The notes: generated by a model not told the origin, from the sequence alone. A stretch of 64,000 nt of DNA from Heliorestis convoluta (GCF_009649955.1 NZ_CP045875.1:310001-374000), one strand, 5' to 3'; counted from the first letter of the stretch, positions 7,914-16,915 are shown. A program made the numbers and translations.

Positions 7914-10601
7914 TTACTCCTGCGTTTTCAGTTCAGAAGTGCTATACGCTTTCTTATCTTTGTCACGAATCATATTGCGTATCACTTTACGCGCTACGTC
8001 GATAGGAATAATGACTAGAGAGAAAGCAAATACGTAGAACCACTCCATCGCCGTTAAGCCTACGGTACGTAAAATATCTCCACCAATATAGGTAAAAGCA
8101 ATTTGTACAACGAAAATTAACAGAACCACATTGGTAAAACCAGGGTTTTTGCCAATATGGCTGAACAGATTGAGACCTTCTACTCTTGCGTTGAACTTAT
8201 TGAAGTTATTCAAGAAGATAAAGAAGGCGAAAAAGCCTGTCAGGAAGGCCGCTTCCGTGGTGAACAACCCTTGAACAGGAGGATATTTCAAGAAGAAGAG
8301 GCTCATCGCTGCAATGGCCAGACCATTGGTCAATATAGAAGACCACATATCGGTGTTGATGATCGATTCATCACGCCGTTTCGGTCTTTCCTGCATATAT
8401 TGTCGAAGGGCTGGTTCTCCACCGAAAGCAAGTGCCGCCAAGGTGTCCATAACGAGGTTAACCCATAGCAATTGAATCATTGTCAGTGGTAAATCGACAC
8501 CGAAAAAGGGACCTAAGAAGGCAACTGTGATCGCTGCAACGTTCACTGTTAATTGGAAGACTAAGAACTTACGAATCGAATTGAAGATCGTGCGGCCGTA
8601 AAGTACAGCTTTTGTAATCGATGAGAAATTATCATCTAAGATAACAATATCGCCTGACTCCTTGGCTACTTCAGTGCCACTTCCCATGGCAAAGCCTACA
8701 TCCGCTTTGCTTAAGGCTGGTGCATCATTAACACCATCGCCGGTCATACCTACCACTAAATTTAAGTTTTGAGCAACTTGTACAAGACGGCTTTTATCGG
8801 TTGGCAAGGCTCGCGCAACAACACGGAGGCGTGGTAAGAGGGCTTGTAGTTCCTTGTCAGACAGCGCTTGTAATTCAGAAGAAGTCAGAACAAGACTATC
8901 TTTCTGGTTCAGCAAGCCTACTTCTTTGGCTATCGCTGTAGCAGTCTCTTTGCGATCTCCTGTAATCATAACCACTTGAATGCCTGCATCTTGGGCTTCA
9001 CGAACAGCTTGCACAGACTCTTGCCGTAACTCATCACGAATACCGAGAACACCGACCAAGGTTAGGCTTTTTGGCATATCTTCACCGATAATCGGCTCTT
9101 CGCTTACTGCCACTGCAATTAAGCGAATAGCCCGCTCAGCCAAGGCATCCATTTCTTGTACCAGTGCTTTTTTGTTATCAAAGGGCCTTTTTTGACCCTT
9201 TTCATCGTAATAGGAAGAACAGCGTTCGAGAACACTTTCTGGTGCACCTTTGACCAAAGTAAGATTTACGTCACCTTGTACCTGAGACAGAGAAAACTTG
9301 CGTTTACTATTGAAAGGTACTATTTTTTCAACATCGACTTTCCATGTAGGTTCATAGTTTAAGTCGGTAAAAGCGACAACGGCTCGTTCTGTTGCATTGC
9401 CACCTATACACTGACGCCGCCCCTGCTCATCTGTTGTTATCAAGCAAGATGAATTGTTGCGAATACTAACAGCGAGTAGATCCTGCAATCCTTTCGGCAT
9501 ACCCTGAAAACTAGAGAAAGACTGACCTTTTCCGCTCATGAACAGAACGGCCTCTAGTTGACCTTTTGTCAATGTTCCTGTTTTGTCAGTGAACAAAATG
9601 TTTAAGCTACCTGCTGTTTCAATACCGATCATTTTCCGGACGAGAACTTTGGCCGTAAGCAGCTTTTTCATATTGAGGGACAAAACAAGGGCAATCATCA
9701 TAGGCAACCCTTCAGGAACAGCAACAACAATAATGATAATCGCAAGTATCAAAGCCGTTACAACATCATTTAGAAAGGCTTGCCAGTTACTTACATAGGC
9801 TGCGACTTGAACCATATCAAAGCCATGATCGATGAAAACCTTCTTGAAAATAAAGGAAAGAGCGATAAAAGTACCGCCGATATAACCGAATTTACTAATG
9901 CCATCTGCTAGTACAGAAAGCTTTACTTTTAACGGAGAATCTCTCTCTTCTCCACTTAGTTCACTAGCAAGACGACCATAGACGGTTTTATCACCGACTT
10001 GCTCTATTTCTACAATGGCTTCTCCATCCGTTACAACAGTGCCTCGAAAAGCGATAAATGTATTGGTCAAGTCATTTCTATCACCCGCTTGGCCGTCGGG
10101 AGAACGTCTTTTTAAGACATCTTCTGACTCGCCTGTTAGCGATGCCTGATTGACTTTCATCTCTCCTTGTATAATTCGACCATCGGCAGGCACTTTATCA
10201 CCAGGTTGCAATACAACAAGATCACCAACAACAATGTCGTTAACAGGAATCTCCATTAACTGTCCATTACGAAACACTTTGTTCGTAATTTGCGATGCTT
10301 CTTCTTGTAATTTCTGAAATGCCTCTTCGTTTTTGTGCTCCGAAAAGGTTGCAACCATTGTCGCTAGGAGAACAGCAATGGCAATGCCTACACCTTCATA
10401 CCATTCAGCATAGCCTGCGAAAGCCAATGCTACGTTAATCAGAAGCGCTACGACAAGGATCATAATAATGGGATCTTTAAAGTTCCCGACAAACTTTTCC
10501 CAGAAAGACTCGGAGTCTTGCAAGGTTAGCTCGTTCGATCCATGGGCTTCCCTCGATTTTTTTACTTCTTCGTCCTTTAAGCCGACAATATCGTACTTCA
10601 T
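7914..10601 (-). CDS. P-type calcium-transporting ATPase (P2A-like)
   Basis: An 895-residue P2-type ATPase that should export Ca2+ using ATP. N-terminal cation ATPase domain, actuator motif TGES, transmembrane PEGLP in M4, phosphorylation site DKTGTLT near 339, MITGD, and hinge TGDGVNDAPALSKADVG. The C-terminal six-helix region is complete, including a VNLVMDTLAALA segment. Length is normal for bacterial SERCA/PMCA-like pumps. It is encoded inside the Ter operon, 20 bases after the TerD-TerA fusion. TerD proteins bind calcium, so the pump probably sets or responds to the Ca2+ signal used by the system. Mn2+ as an alternative substrate cannot be excluded. Confidence 0.93.
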   Translation of the reverse strand: MKYDIVGLKDEEVKKSREAHGSNELTLQDSESFWEKFVGNFKDPIIMILVVALLINVALAFAGYAEWYEGVGIAIAVLLATMVATFSEHKNEEAFQKLQEEASQITNKVFRNGQLMEIPVNDIVVGDLVVLQPGDKVPADGRIIQGEMKVNQASLTGESEDVLKRRSPDGQAGDRNDLTNTFIAFRGTVVTDGEAIVEIEQVGDKTVYGRLASELSGEERDSPLKVKLSVLADGISKFGYIGGTFIALSFIFKKVFIDHGFDMVQVAAYVSNWQAFLNDVVTALILAIIIIVVAVPEGLPMMIALVLSLNMKKLLTAKVLVRKMIGIETAGSLNILFTDKTGTLTKGQLEAVLFMSGKGQSFSSFQGMPKGLQDLLAVSIRNNSSCLITTDEQGRRQCIGGNATERAVVAFTDLNYEPTWKVDVEKIVPFNSKRKFSLSQVQGDVNLTLVKGAPESVLERCSSYYDEKGQKRPFDNKKALVQEMDALAERAIRLIAVAVSEEPIIGEDMPKSLTLVGVLGIRDELRQESVQAVREAQDAGIQVVMITGDRKETATAIAKEVGLLNQKDSLVLTSSELQALSDKELQALLPRLRVVARALPTDKSRLVQVAQNLNLVVGMTGDGVNDAPALSKADVGFAMGSGTEVAKESGDIVILDDNFSSITKAVLYGRTIFNSIRKFLVFQLTVNVAAITVAFLGPFFGVDLPLTMIQLLWVNLVMDTLAALAFGGEPALRQYMQERPKRRDESIINTDMWSSILTNGLAIAAMSLFFLKYPPVQGLFTTEAAFLTGFFAFFIFLNNFNKFNARVEGLNLFSHIGKNPGFTNVVLLIFVVQIAFTYIGGDILRTVGLTAMEWFYVFAFSLVIIPIDVARKVIRNMIRDKDKKAYSTSELKTQE

Positions 10602-10621
10602 GGCTGCCCCCTGCAGTATGC

Positions 10622-11980
10622 TTAATCTTTAGACCCAGCAACCCATCGCATGTTCCATCCAAAAGCTTTATCCATATCTTGATGACCTTTGAAAAAGCGA
10701 ACAATTTTCTCGACACTAAACGTTTCGTTGTTAACATTTTCCAACAATGCAATGGCGCACATGCCTTGGCTCTGTGAGTGGTCATCCATGCGCACCACAA
10801 TTTCTGCGCCTGACTGTTGCTTAATGGTGACAACACCATCGGCCTGGGCCCAATTGGTAATCCCTTCATAAATGAAGGCGTAGATAAGAATTCGTTTAAA
10901 CTCATGAACTTTTGTGCCATTAATCAGTAGGTTTTCACCTTCTGTAGAAGCACCTGTTCGATCATCTTTATCGAGCATAATGTAAGGCTCTTGATTGAGA
11001 GAACCAAAAGCATTGCCTAGAGCTTGTATAGCGCCTTTTCTACCATTTTTCAGCTCAAAAAGACAACCAAGGTCAAGGTCAATACCTTGTGAAGAGGCAC
11101 CACCAAAGAGGCTCTGAAAAAATCCTGTCTGTTTTGGCGCACCCGCTCGTTGGTTCCAATTCAAGTTAACGACCAGGTTGCCGAGAGATTGTCCTTGCTT
11201 CTTCTCTAGGTTAATGCGGTCGCCTTTTTTCTTTAACTCGATTTTGGATAGACGTATTTTCTCTTGTGCTGCTGCCGGTGATGATGGATTGGAACCGAGT
11301 GATAGTGGCGCCCTTCTTTCTCCTAGATCGATGGGCTTAGGTGGTGGACTTGGGACTGGAGTTGGACTTGGCGTTGGCGTTGGCGTTGGCGGCGGAACTG
11401 GCGCTGGCGGCGAAGGCTTATCAATCACTTCTAAGCCATAGCTATTGCACAAAGCTGCTAGTCCACCATGATAACCTGCACCAATGGCGTTAAATTTCCA
11501 TTCTCCTCTGTGACGATAGAGCTCACCTGCTACAATGGCTGTTTCTCGCTGAAAAGGCCCTAGGGGAAATCGAAGAATCTCATTTTCCCTTTGCCCGTGA
11601 CAAATTCGAATGTAAATCGTAGAAACATTGGCAAAGCTTTGTTTACGTTGTTCCGCTTCATGAATGGTAATCGTAAAGGCAATGCGCTCAATGGTTTCAG
11701 GAATCTGTGTCAAGTTGATTTGAAAAGTTTCTTTGTCGGACCTAGAAGTACTCTGATGAGCAATTGCTCCACGAAGGCCTTGTGGTTGTCCGTAAAAAAT
11801 CATATCTTCATCTTGACGACATTTCCCCTGCTTGTCTAGCAAAAAAGCAGCACTATCAACTTCAAATTCTATATTTGCCATTTTTTCCACAATCCAACCA
11901 AGTCCCACAGAAATTCCATCTAGACCAGGAGAACTTTTTGTTACATCTAGGCGTTGTCCCTTTTGAACTGAGAGACTCAA
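10622..11980 (-). CDS. TerD-TerA fusion protein with proline-rich linker
   Basis: A 452-residue protein with two domains. Residues about 1-180 are a TerD domain ([48 protein letters not shown]). A Pro/Thr/Ser linker follows, near 185-215. The C-terminal half is TerA-like, with DLDLGCLFELKNGRKG, YIMLDKDDRTGASTEGEN and YAFIYEG...NWAQADG. The second acidic calcium loop of the N-terminal domain is degenerate (HQSTSRSDKE). The start is placed at TTG 11980 because AGGAGGTG lies five bases upstream; the longer frame would overlap the previous TerD gene. TerD and TerA are usually separate genes, so the fusion is informative about partnership. Confidence 0.83.
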   Translation of the reverse strand: MSLSVQKGQRLDVTKSSPGLDGISVGLGWIVEKMANIEFEVDSAAFLLDKQGKCRQDEDMIFYGQPQGLRGAIAHQSTSRSDKETFQINLTQIPETIERIAFTITIHEAEQRKQSFANVSTIYIRICHGQRENEILRFPLGPFQRETAIVAGELYRHRGEWKFNAIGAGYHGGLAALCNSYGLEVIDKPSPPAPVPPPTPTPTPSPTPVPSPPPKPIDLGERRAPLSLGSNPSSPAAAQEKIRLSKIELKKKGDRINLEKKQGQSLGNLVVNLNWNQRAGAPKQTGFFQSLFGGASSQGIDLDLGCLFELKNGRKGAIQALGNAFGSLNQEPYIMLDKDDRTGASTEGENLLINGTKVHEFKRILIYAFIYEGITNWAQADGVVTIKQQSGAEIVVRMDDHSQSQGMCAIALLENVNNETFSVEKIVRFFKGHQDMDKAFGWNMRWVAGSKD

Positions 11981-12003
11981 AAAATCACCTCCTGAGTTCG
12001 AAA

Positions 12004-12034
12004 AACAGGGGCGCCCCTTGCAGACACCCCTGTT
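12004..12034 (-). terminator. GC-rich hairpin followed by T-run between TerD and TerD-TerA genes
   Basis: Arms AACAGGGG/CCCCTGTT with additional inner GC pairs; on the minus strand the stem is followed by TTTTTCG. It has the shape of an intrinsic terminator, but lies 24 bases upstream of the next ribosome site, so partial termination (favouring the two upstream TerD genes) is the natural reading. Confidence 0.6.
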
Positions 12035-12050
12035 ATCGTCATTCCTGTTA

Positions 12051-12629
12051 TTATACGTTAAGACCGTAGTTTTTGCATAGGGCAGCAAGACCGCCTTGGA
12101 AGCCAGAACCGATGGCGTTAAATTTCCATTCTCCGCCATGACGATAGAGTTCACCAGTTACAACAGCTGTCTCTACGGAGAAATCTTCGCCCAAGTCAAA
12201 GCGCATTAGTTCATTATGAGTTACCTCGTCTAAAACACGAATATAAGCATTGCTTACCTGGCCAAAGTTTTGATTGCGATCGACTGCATCATGAATCGTT
12301 ACGGTAAAAGCAATCTTCGTAATGTCAGCAGGTACTTTGTCCAATTCAATGGTAACATACTCGTCATCACCGTCACTATCACCGGTTAAGTTATCACCAG
12401 AGTGAACAACGGCTCCGGAAGGATCTTGTAAATTGTTATAGAAAACAAAGTTTTTGTCACTTTCTACTCTGCCGGAAGATCCAACCAAGAAAACCGAGGC
12501 ATCCAAGTCAAAGTCATGTTGGCCATCGTATTTATTGGTGTCCCAACCTAGGCCAATTCCTATCTTTTTCAGACTGGCATTACCTTTGGTTAAATCCACC
12601 TTTTGACCTTTGGATAAACTGATTCCCAT
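12051..12629 (-). CDS. Canonical TerD-family calcium-binding stress protein
   Basis: A 192-residue protein that is one complete TerD domain: [39 protein letters not shown] and the terminal [17 protein letters not shown]. Both acidic calcium-coordinating motifs are intact. Length and ends are typical of TerD/TerE/TerZ. Start is ATG 12629 with an AGGAGGGG site. TerD proteins are cytoplasmic, bind Ca2+ and act in resistance to tellurite, phage and membrane stress; the molecular mechanism is unsettled. It is second in the operon, and a hairpin with T-run follows its stop. Confidence 0.92.
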   Translation of the reverse strand: MGISLSKGQKVDLTKGNASLKKIGIGLGWDTNKYDGQHDFDLDASVFLVGSSGRVESDKNFVFYNNLQDPSGAVVHSGDNLTGDSDGDDEYVTIELDKVPADITKIAFTVTIHDAVDRNQNFGQVSNAYIRVLDEVTHNELMRFDLGEDFSVETAVVTGELYRHGGEWKFNAIGSGFQGGLAALCKNYGLNV

Positions 12630-12660
12630 GTAAGAACCCCTCCTGATAATTTATTCAAAA

Positions 12661-12688
12661 GTACAACCTAAGAAAAGCTTAGGCGTAC
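12661..12688 (-). terminator. Hairpin overlapping the stop codon of the first TerD gene
   Basis: Nested inverted repeats GTAC...GTAC and CCTAAG/CTTAGG with a 4-base loop (AAGC/GCTT centre), followed on the minus strand by TTTTGAATAAATT. The stop codon TAA lies in the stem. It could be a weak terminator or a processing site between the two TerD genes. Confidence 0.45.
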
Positions 12689-13275
12689 CGACTCGCTAAT
12701 TCTTTCAGAGATGGATCGGTCGTCCCTTGACCGATGGCAGCAAACTTCCATTCGCCTTGATGGCGATAGACTTCTCCTGCAATCAAGGCAGTTTGTCCTC
12801 CATAGTTGTCTGTCAGGCTATATCGACATAATTCTTCATTGGTATTCTTGTTGACGATACGAATATAGGCGTTTTGAATCATACCAAAGTCCTGCTTGCG
12901 TTGTACAGCCTGGTAAATATTAACGACAAAGACAAGCTTATGTATGGACGATGGTACTTTATTCAGAGAAACAAAGATTTGTTCGTCATCACCATCGCCA
13001 TCACCTGTCAAATTGTCGCCACTATGAACAATGCTATTACACTTGCTTTTCAGTTGACCAAAATAAACAACTTCTTGCAGTCGGTCGCCTTCCCGCAACA
13101 TTAACACCGAAGCGTCACAATCAATGTCCTGACCGCCACCTCCAAATAAGCCTGACAAAAATCCACCGCCAGCCTTTTTGATAGGATCCCATCCTAAGCC
13201 GACAGTAAGTTCGGAAATTCCTGCTGCGCCTTTGGTCAAATCAATTTTTTGACCTTTTTTGAGGTTAATCGTCAA
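12679..13275 (-). CDS. Canonical TerD-family calcium-binding stress protein, first gene of the Ter operon
   Basis: A 198-residue TerD domain with intact acidic motifs (IDCDASVLML and [14 protein letters not shown]) and a Gly/Phe-rich loop near residues 36-47. The start is put at TTG 13275 because AGGAGGG lies eight bases upstream and the product then begins MTINLKKGQKIDLTKG, the family-standard end. The ATG at 13281 is only two bases from the ribosome site. It is promoter-proximal (sigma-A-like promoter at 13390-13418) and so likely the most highly expressed Ter protein. Confidence 0.92.
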   Translation of the reverse strand: MTINLKKGQKIDLTKGAAGISELTVGLGWDPIKKAGGGFLSGLFGGGGQDIDCDASVLMLREGDRLQEVVYFGQLKSKCNSIVHSGDNLTGDGDGDDEQIFVSLNKVPSSIHKLVFVVNIYQAVQRKQDFGMIQNAYIRIVNKNTNEELCRYSLTDNYGGQTALIAGEVYRHQGEWKFAAIGQGTTDPSLKELASRYA

Positions 13276-13389
13276 ATACATTACCCTCCTACATAAGGTT
13301 TTATAGTGCTTAAAGGGATAATCGCTTCGAGAAATTGCACTTGCTCGATCTTAAGCGGGAATAATTCTCAACTACCCCGCTCATATATC

Positions 13390-13418
13390 ATTATAAGAAA
13401 AAGTAGCCACAAATTCAA
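13390..13418 (-). promoter_or_regulatory. Sigma-A promoter of the Ter operon
   Basis: On the minus strand TTGAAT, 17 bases, TATAAT; the -10 is perfect. Transcription would begin near 13383, leaving a leader of about 108 bases before the first TerD gene. The leader can form a hairpin with arms AGCGGG/CCCGCT and a smaller TCGAG/CTCGA one. No alternative-sigma motif was recognised. Confidence 0.75.
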
Positions 13419-13597
13419 CTCAAAGAGCGTAAAAGGTAGCACCAAGTAGGGAAATCGATGAAAAATATCGTGAAAAAGCAAAAGAAGACCTTTGATCCAA
13501 CAAAGGATGGCTGGATCGTTGGTCTTTAATATTTTACCACATAATGTAATTTGTAAAACAATTTTTTTTACAGTGCTTTGCCTTTCCTGAGAGAAGG
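13419..13597. other. Intergenic stretch upstream of Ter promoter
   Basis: Apart from the promoter (13390-13418) and the bulged terminator hairpin (13487-13524), nothing coding was supported between 13282 and 13597. Confidence 0.5.
13487..13524 (-). terminator. Terminator of the TIGR04086-like gene
   Basis: Bulged hairpin: GACC/GGTC outside, GATCCA/TGGATC inside, with a minus-strand tail TTCTTTTGCTTTTT. It separates the upstream membrane-protein genes from the Ter operon promoter. Confidence 0.55.
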
Positions 13598-14005
13598 TCA
13601 GGTAGGAAGCCACTCTTTTTCTTCTTCCTTTTCTGGAAGAGAGTAAACACCGGCCATGCCTCCGAGAACAGAAAATAGAAGTAATAGAGCAACTTCAAGG
13701 CCGATAGATGACCAAGATAGTAAGGTCGTTCCGGCACCATAAAAAAATAAAAAGGCTGTAGCCGATAACAAAAGAGCCAGCACCAGACCATGGAGCCAAC
13801 CATGAAATTGTGCTGTTTTTGCACTTTGATAAGCACCTGCAAAAGCTGTGGTAGCAATTATGACAGGCGTCCAGAAAGATAGGTAATAGACAGGGCCAGA
13901 AAGAAACCACAAAAAGAAAGCCGTCATCCATAAAAAACCCACAAATACAATCGTTGATGTTAAGAATCCGATCATTAGGGCTTTGCCCTGTACGAAACCC
14001 TTCAT
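13598..14005 (-). CDS. TIGR04086-like four-helix membrane protein
   Basis: A 135-residue hydrophobic protein with about four membrane segments and a short acidic tail (EKEEEKEW). The Gly-rich pattern GAYQSAKTAQFHGWLHG followed by a Leu-rich helix and a final GGMAGVY segment resembles the TIGR04086 family of small Firmicute membrane proteins, whose function is unknown. AAGGAGGG precedes the ATG. It lies 56 bases downstream of the antiporter gene; a perfect GC hairpin (14033-14055) sits between them. Confidence 0.6.
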   Translation of the reverse strand: MKGFVQGKALMIGFLTSTIVFVGFLWMTAFFLWFLSGPVYYLSFWTPVIIATTAFAGAYQSAKTAQFHGWLHGLVLALLLSATAFLFFYGAGTTLLSWSSIGLEVALLLLFSVLGGMAGVYSLPEKEEEKEWLPT

Positions 14006-14032
14006 TTTTTCCCTCCTTACTTGTTAACTGAC

Positions 14033-14055
14033 ACAGGGGGGCAGGTCCCCCCTGT
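14033..14055 (-). other. Perfect GC hairpin between antiporter and TIGR04086-like gene
   Basis: Arms ACAGGGGGG and CCCCCCTGT enclose a 5-base loop. No T-run follows on either strand, so this is more likely an mRNA-stability or processing hairpin than a terminator. Confidence 0.4.
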
Positions 14056-14061
14056 TCCCTG

Positions 14062-15075
14062 TTACAAAGCCAGAACAAGCACCCAAGATGCAAAGATAAG
14101 GTAAACAATGCCACCGATTAACAAAATAGGTGCTTGCAAGACCTGACGGTTTAATAAGAACAAAGCCATAATCAATGCTGTTGATAGCAAAGTAAGAGAA
14201 GCGGCAAAAATCGCCATTTCATTCAGGCTCCAAACACCTGCTAACAAAGCAATAGCGGGAATACAAGTGCTTTGAAATACCATTGCGCCTGTTATATTTC
14301 CCAAGGCTAAGGTGTCTTCTCCTTTTGAAACCCAGAGTAAGCTATTTACTTTCTCAGGCAATTCTGTGGCCAGAGGTGCCAGGATGAAAGATACAATAAG
14401 AGCAGGCCAGCCTAACATCGAGGCAATCGACTCTATGGTACCAACAAACAGATTTGCACCAAGAGCCATTAAAGATAAAGCAAGACTCAATTGTAAAAGG
14501 ACAGCCCATAGAGTAGGTCTAGCACGACGACGTTGTAAGTAAAGTCCCTTTTCTGGCTCTAAGACACCGCCTTCACCGCCTCTGACAGTAAAAAATACAT
14601 AAATTATGTAAATCGCCAACAGTAAAAGGGCAAGGTATTTTTCATAGCCAGCAATATAGGATTGTTGAAATAACATAGGTATCAAAAGCAATGAAAAAAT
14701 AGCCAGAAAAAAAGAAAGATCTCGCAGAAAAATCCTTCTATTTACATACAAGCGAGCTCTCCAACTTTTTCGTAAAACCATAGCGACCAGCCCAACAAGA
14801 AAAAGAGCAATTGTAGCAAGCATAAAAGGTGCTCCCAAAATGGCACCAATGCCAACTTCTATGCCAGTGGTACCACCATAAAAGAAAATCGCTACCAAAG
14901 GAATCATTGTCTCTGGCATAGCCGTCCCTACAGCGGCTACCAAGCTACCAACAACACCTCGAGACCAACCAAAAAGAGCGCCCACCCACTCCACAGCATT
15001 CGTAAAAAATTCAGCAGCCAGGAGAATTAAGGCAATGGCAAGGATAAACGTCCCAAGGGCCAACGCCACTTCCAA
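14062..15075 (-). CDS. CaCA-family cation (Na+/Ca2+ or H+/Ca2+) antiporter
   Basis: A 337-residue integral membrane protein with about ten helices and the two inverted alpha repeats of the calcium/cation antiporter superfamily: GTAMPETMIP near residue 49 and ATELPEKVNS near residue 238, each supplying the ion-binding Glu. The start is TTG 15075 behind GGAGGG. A longer frame to 15153 would start upstream of the previous gene's terminator hairpin. It should exchange Ca2+ for Na+ or H+. Together with the nearby P-type Ca2+ ATPase it suggests that calcium handling is tied to the Ter region, although a separate promoter is likely. Confidence 0.85.
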   Translation of the reverse strand: MEVALALGTFILAIALILLAAEFFTNAVEWVGALFGWSRGVVGSLVAAVGTAMPETMIPLVAIFFYGGTTGIEVGIGAILGAPFMLATIALFLVGLVAMVLRKSWRARLYVNRRIFLRDLSFFLAIFSLLLIPMLFQQSYIAGYEKYLALLLLAIYIIYVFFTVRGGEGGVLEPEKGLYLQRRRARPTLWAVLLQLSLALSLMALGANLFVGTIESIASMLGWPALIVSFILAPLATELPEKVNSLLWVSKGEDTLALGNITGAMVFQSTCIPAIALLAGVWSLNEMAIFAASLTLLSTALIMALFLLNRQVLQAPILLIGGIVYLIFASWVLVLAL

Positions 15076-15135
15076 ATTCTTCCCTCCCTTTTTACGGACA
15101 CGCCCCTTATTCAAACCATATGCGCTAATGAAAAG

Positions 15136-15172
15136 AAAAAGCCCTGATCTCACTAGAAGAGATCGGGCTTTT
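15136..15172 (-). terminator. Terminator of the GH8-like gene
   Basis: Stem AAAAGCCCGATCTC pairs with GAGATCAGGGCTTTT (one mismatch), loop of about seven bases, minus-strand tail CTTTTC. It lies just after the stop at 15186 and argues against starting the antiporter at 15153. Confidence 0.75.
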
Positions 15173-15185
15173 CCTGTGCCGAAAT

Positions 15186-16757
15186 TTATTTTTGCTGCCG
15201 CACAAGGGCTAGTGCTTGAAGTGCCAAAAGATTGTCGAAAGAGTAACAGTCACCGGTAATCGGATCGCCAAAGCCACCGTAAAAAATAGAGTTAGGATCG
15301 TTAACACGATAAAGAAGCAAGTGATCCACAGCCACCTGTGCCCACTGGGGCTCATCAATTTCTAAGAAGTATTGTGCAACAAGAGCATACACGGCTGGAG
15401 AGCGAAAATCTGCCGCCGCCACAGGCTCATCGCCTTGATCCCGATGATAAGCAGCCCAAATCCGTCCCGCTTGCAATTCCTTCTGGAGGAAAGAAGCGGT
15501 CTTGGGTGACACATAGCCTACTTGGGCACCATGAAGTGCTGCCAACATAGAATTAATCATATTCACAGCTTCTTGCTCTTGGAAAGGACCTCTTTCCGGT
15601 GAATAATCGGTCATAAAAAGACCATTGCCCAGATCGGCTTGCCGAATAATATCCAAAGCTGGCTGAACGAGAGGTTCATAACGGCTATCAACGGTAGCAA
15701 TAAGGGCTAAATAGGCTGGTTGTAGATATCGAACAGGAACAACGATACCGCCATTGGGCTCTACAGGCTCAAACCATTGTGACCAGTTATGGGACAAGCC
15801 GGACCAGTCAAACCAAGGGGTCCAGTGGCGACCTTCTAGGAGCTGATAGCGGTAAATGCCTTCTAAAATCGCTTTTGCTAGGTAAAAATCTCTTTTATCA
15901 TCCCAGCGCTCAGCACCTTTCAGTAACATAGCGGCAATGCGAATATCATCAATTAAAGCGCTTGATTGCGCTGGCTCTCGATTGTCGGGCTTAACCTTCC
16001 AAGAAGGAATCGCGTAAGGACCTATCAGATATTTGCGCACATAATTAACTTGCTGACGATACAAAGCCTTATCATCGGTCCAAAGGGCATATTCTAACAG
16101 AAGGCCCGTCGATTCGGAAAGAATATCATGATTCCGTGCTTCATCGGCCAATTCAGGGCGATCGTCACGATAATTTGTAAAAACCCCGCCTTGCTCATTG
16201 GACAAGTGACTCACAATAAACTGAGCCAATTGCCCTTCTTGGTTGTCTGGTCTTTCTTGAACTCCTTGTGGCAAAAGAGTTTGAGGCTCTTCAAAAAAAG
16301 TAAAAAAGCGTTCCATGAGCATTCCTTTTATATCGTCACCAGACAAAAGAATATAAAAACTCTTTCCCCCACTTTCTAAGGAAGAAGAAAGTAAAGGACG
16401 ATAAAACTGACCATCATTCCCCTCTAGAATGGAAATCTTTTTATTTCCACCTTGAAACGTAATTGCGACAGGCGATCGATCTAATTCCAACTCTTTTCCA
16501 GAGAGGTATTGTACCCCTATAATCGGAAACAATCGACTCTCTAGCATTTTAACTTGCTCTTCATCTTCTCTGCCATCTAACAGAACAATGGCGTAACTAT
16601 CTTTTTGCCATTGCAAAGTTACATCATCAATTTTTGTAAAAAGAAAAGGCTTCATGAGCCAATAATACCAAAAAGCAAGCAATAATAAGAAAAGAAGAAA
16701 TCCCACCGTAGAAAGCCTTCGATAGGATACTCTCCCTTTGTTTGCCTTCAAAAGCAT
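15186..16757 (-). CDS. Membrane-anchored glycoside hydrolase family 8-like protein
   Basis: A 523-residue protein with a positively charged N-terminus and one membrane segment (VGFLLFLLLLAFWYYWL, about residues 18-35), leaving the rest outside the cell. The C-terminal two-thirds is a helical, toroid-like domain with Trp- and acid-rich segments (WTPWFDWSGLSHNWSQWF; SSALIDDIRIAAMLL), reminiscent of GH8-type (alpha/alpha)6 enzymes. I cannot assign catalytic acids or a substrate. The start is ATG 16757 behind AGGAG. It is divergent from the beta-propeller gene at 16916, with 158 bases between them. Confidence 0.55.
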   Translation of the reverse strand: MLLKANKGRVSYRRLSTVGFLLFLLLLAFWYYWLMKPFLFTKIDDVTLQWQKDSYAIVLLDGREDEEQVKMLESRLFPIIGVQYLSGKELELDRSPVAITFQGGNKKISILEGNDGQFYRPLLSSSLESGGKSFYILLSGDDIKGMLMERFFTFFEEPQTLLPQGVQERPDNQEGQLAQFIVSHLSNEQGGVFTNYRDDRPELADEARNHDILSESTGLLLEYALWTDDKALYRQQVNYVRKYLIGPYAIPSWKVKPDNREPAQSSALIDDIRIAAMLLKGAERWDDKRDFYLAKAILEGIYRYQLLEGRHWTPWFDWSGLSHNWSQWFEPVEPNGGIVVPVRYLQPAYLALIATVDSRYEPLVQPALDIIRQADLGNGLFMTDYSPERGPFQEQEAVNMINSMLAALHGAQVGYVSPKTASFLQKELQAGRIWAAYHRDQGDEPVAAADFRSPAVYALVAQYFLEIDEPQWAQVAVDHLLLYRVNDPNSIFYGGFGDPITGDCYSFDNLLALQALALVRQQK

Positions 16758-16915
16758 CAAACTCCTACTTTTTTCCTTTATTTCACCATAACCACTTAAT
16801 TTTTGCAAGTATTCTATTCAAAATAGAAGAAAGAAAAGGATTTCATCTTTGCACGTCTAATAGGACTCTATCATTGAGAAAATGATACCATAAGCAACAT
16901 AGCAGGAGGTCATAC

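Noticed and set aside
10602-10621. Manganese (yybP-ykoY) riboswitch before the P-type ATPase
   Set aside because: The gap is only 20 bases and holds just the ribosome site.
13368-13613. 81-codon frame on the minus strand upstream of the Ter operon
   Set aside because: It runs over a terminator hairpin and the operon promoter, and has no ribosome site.
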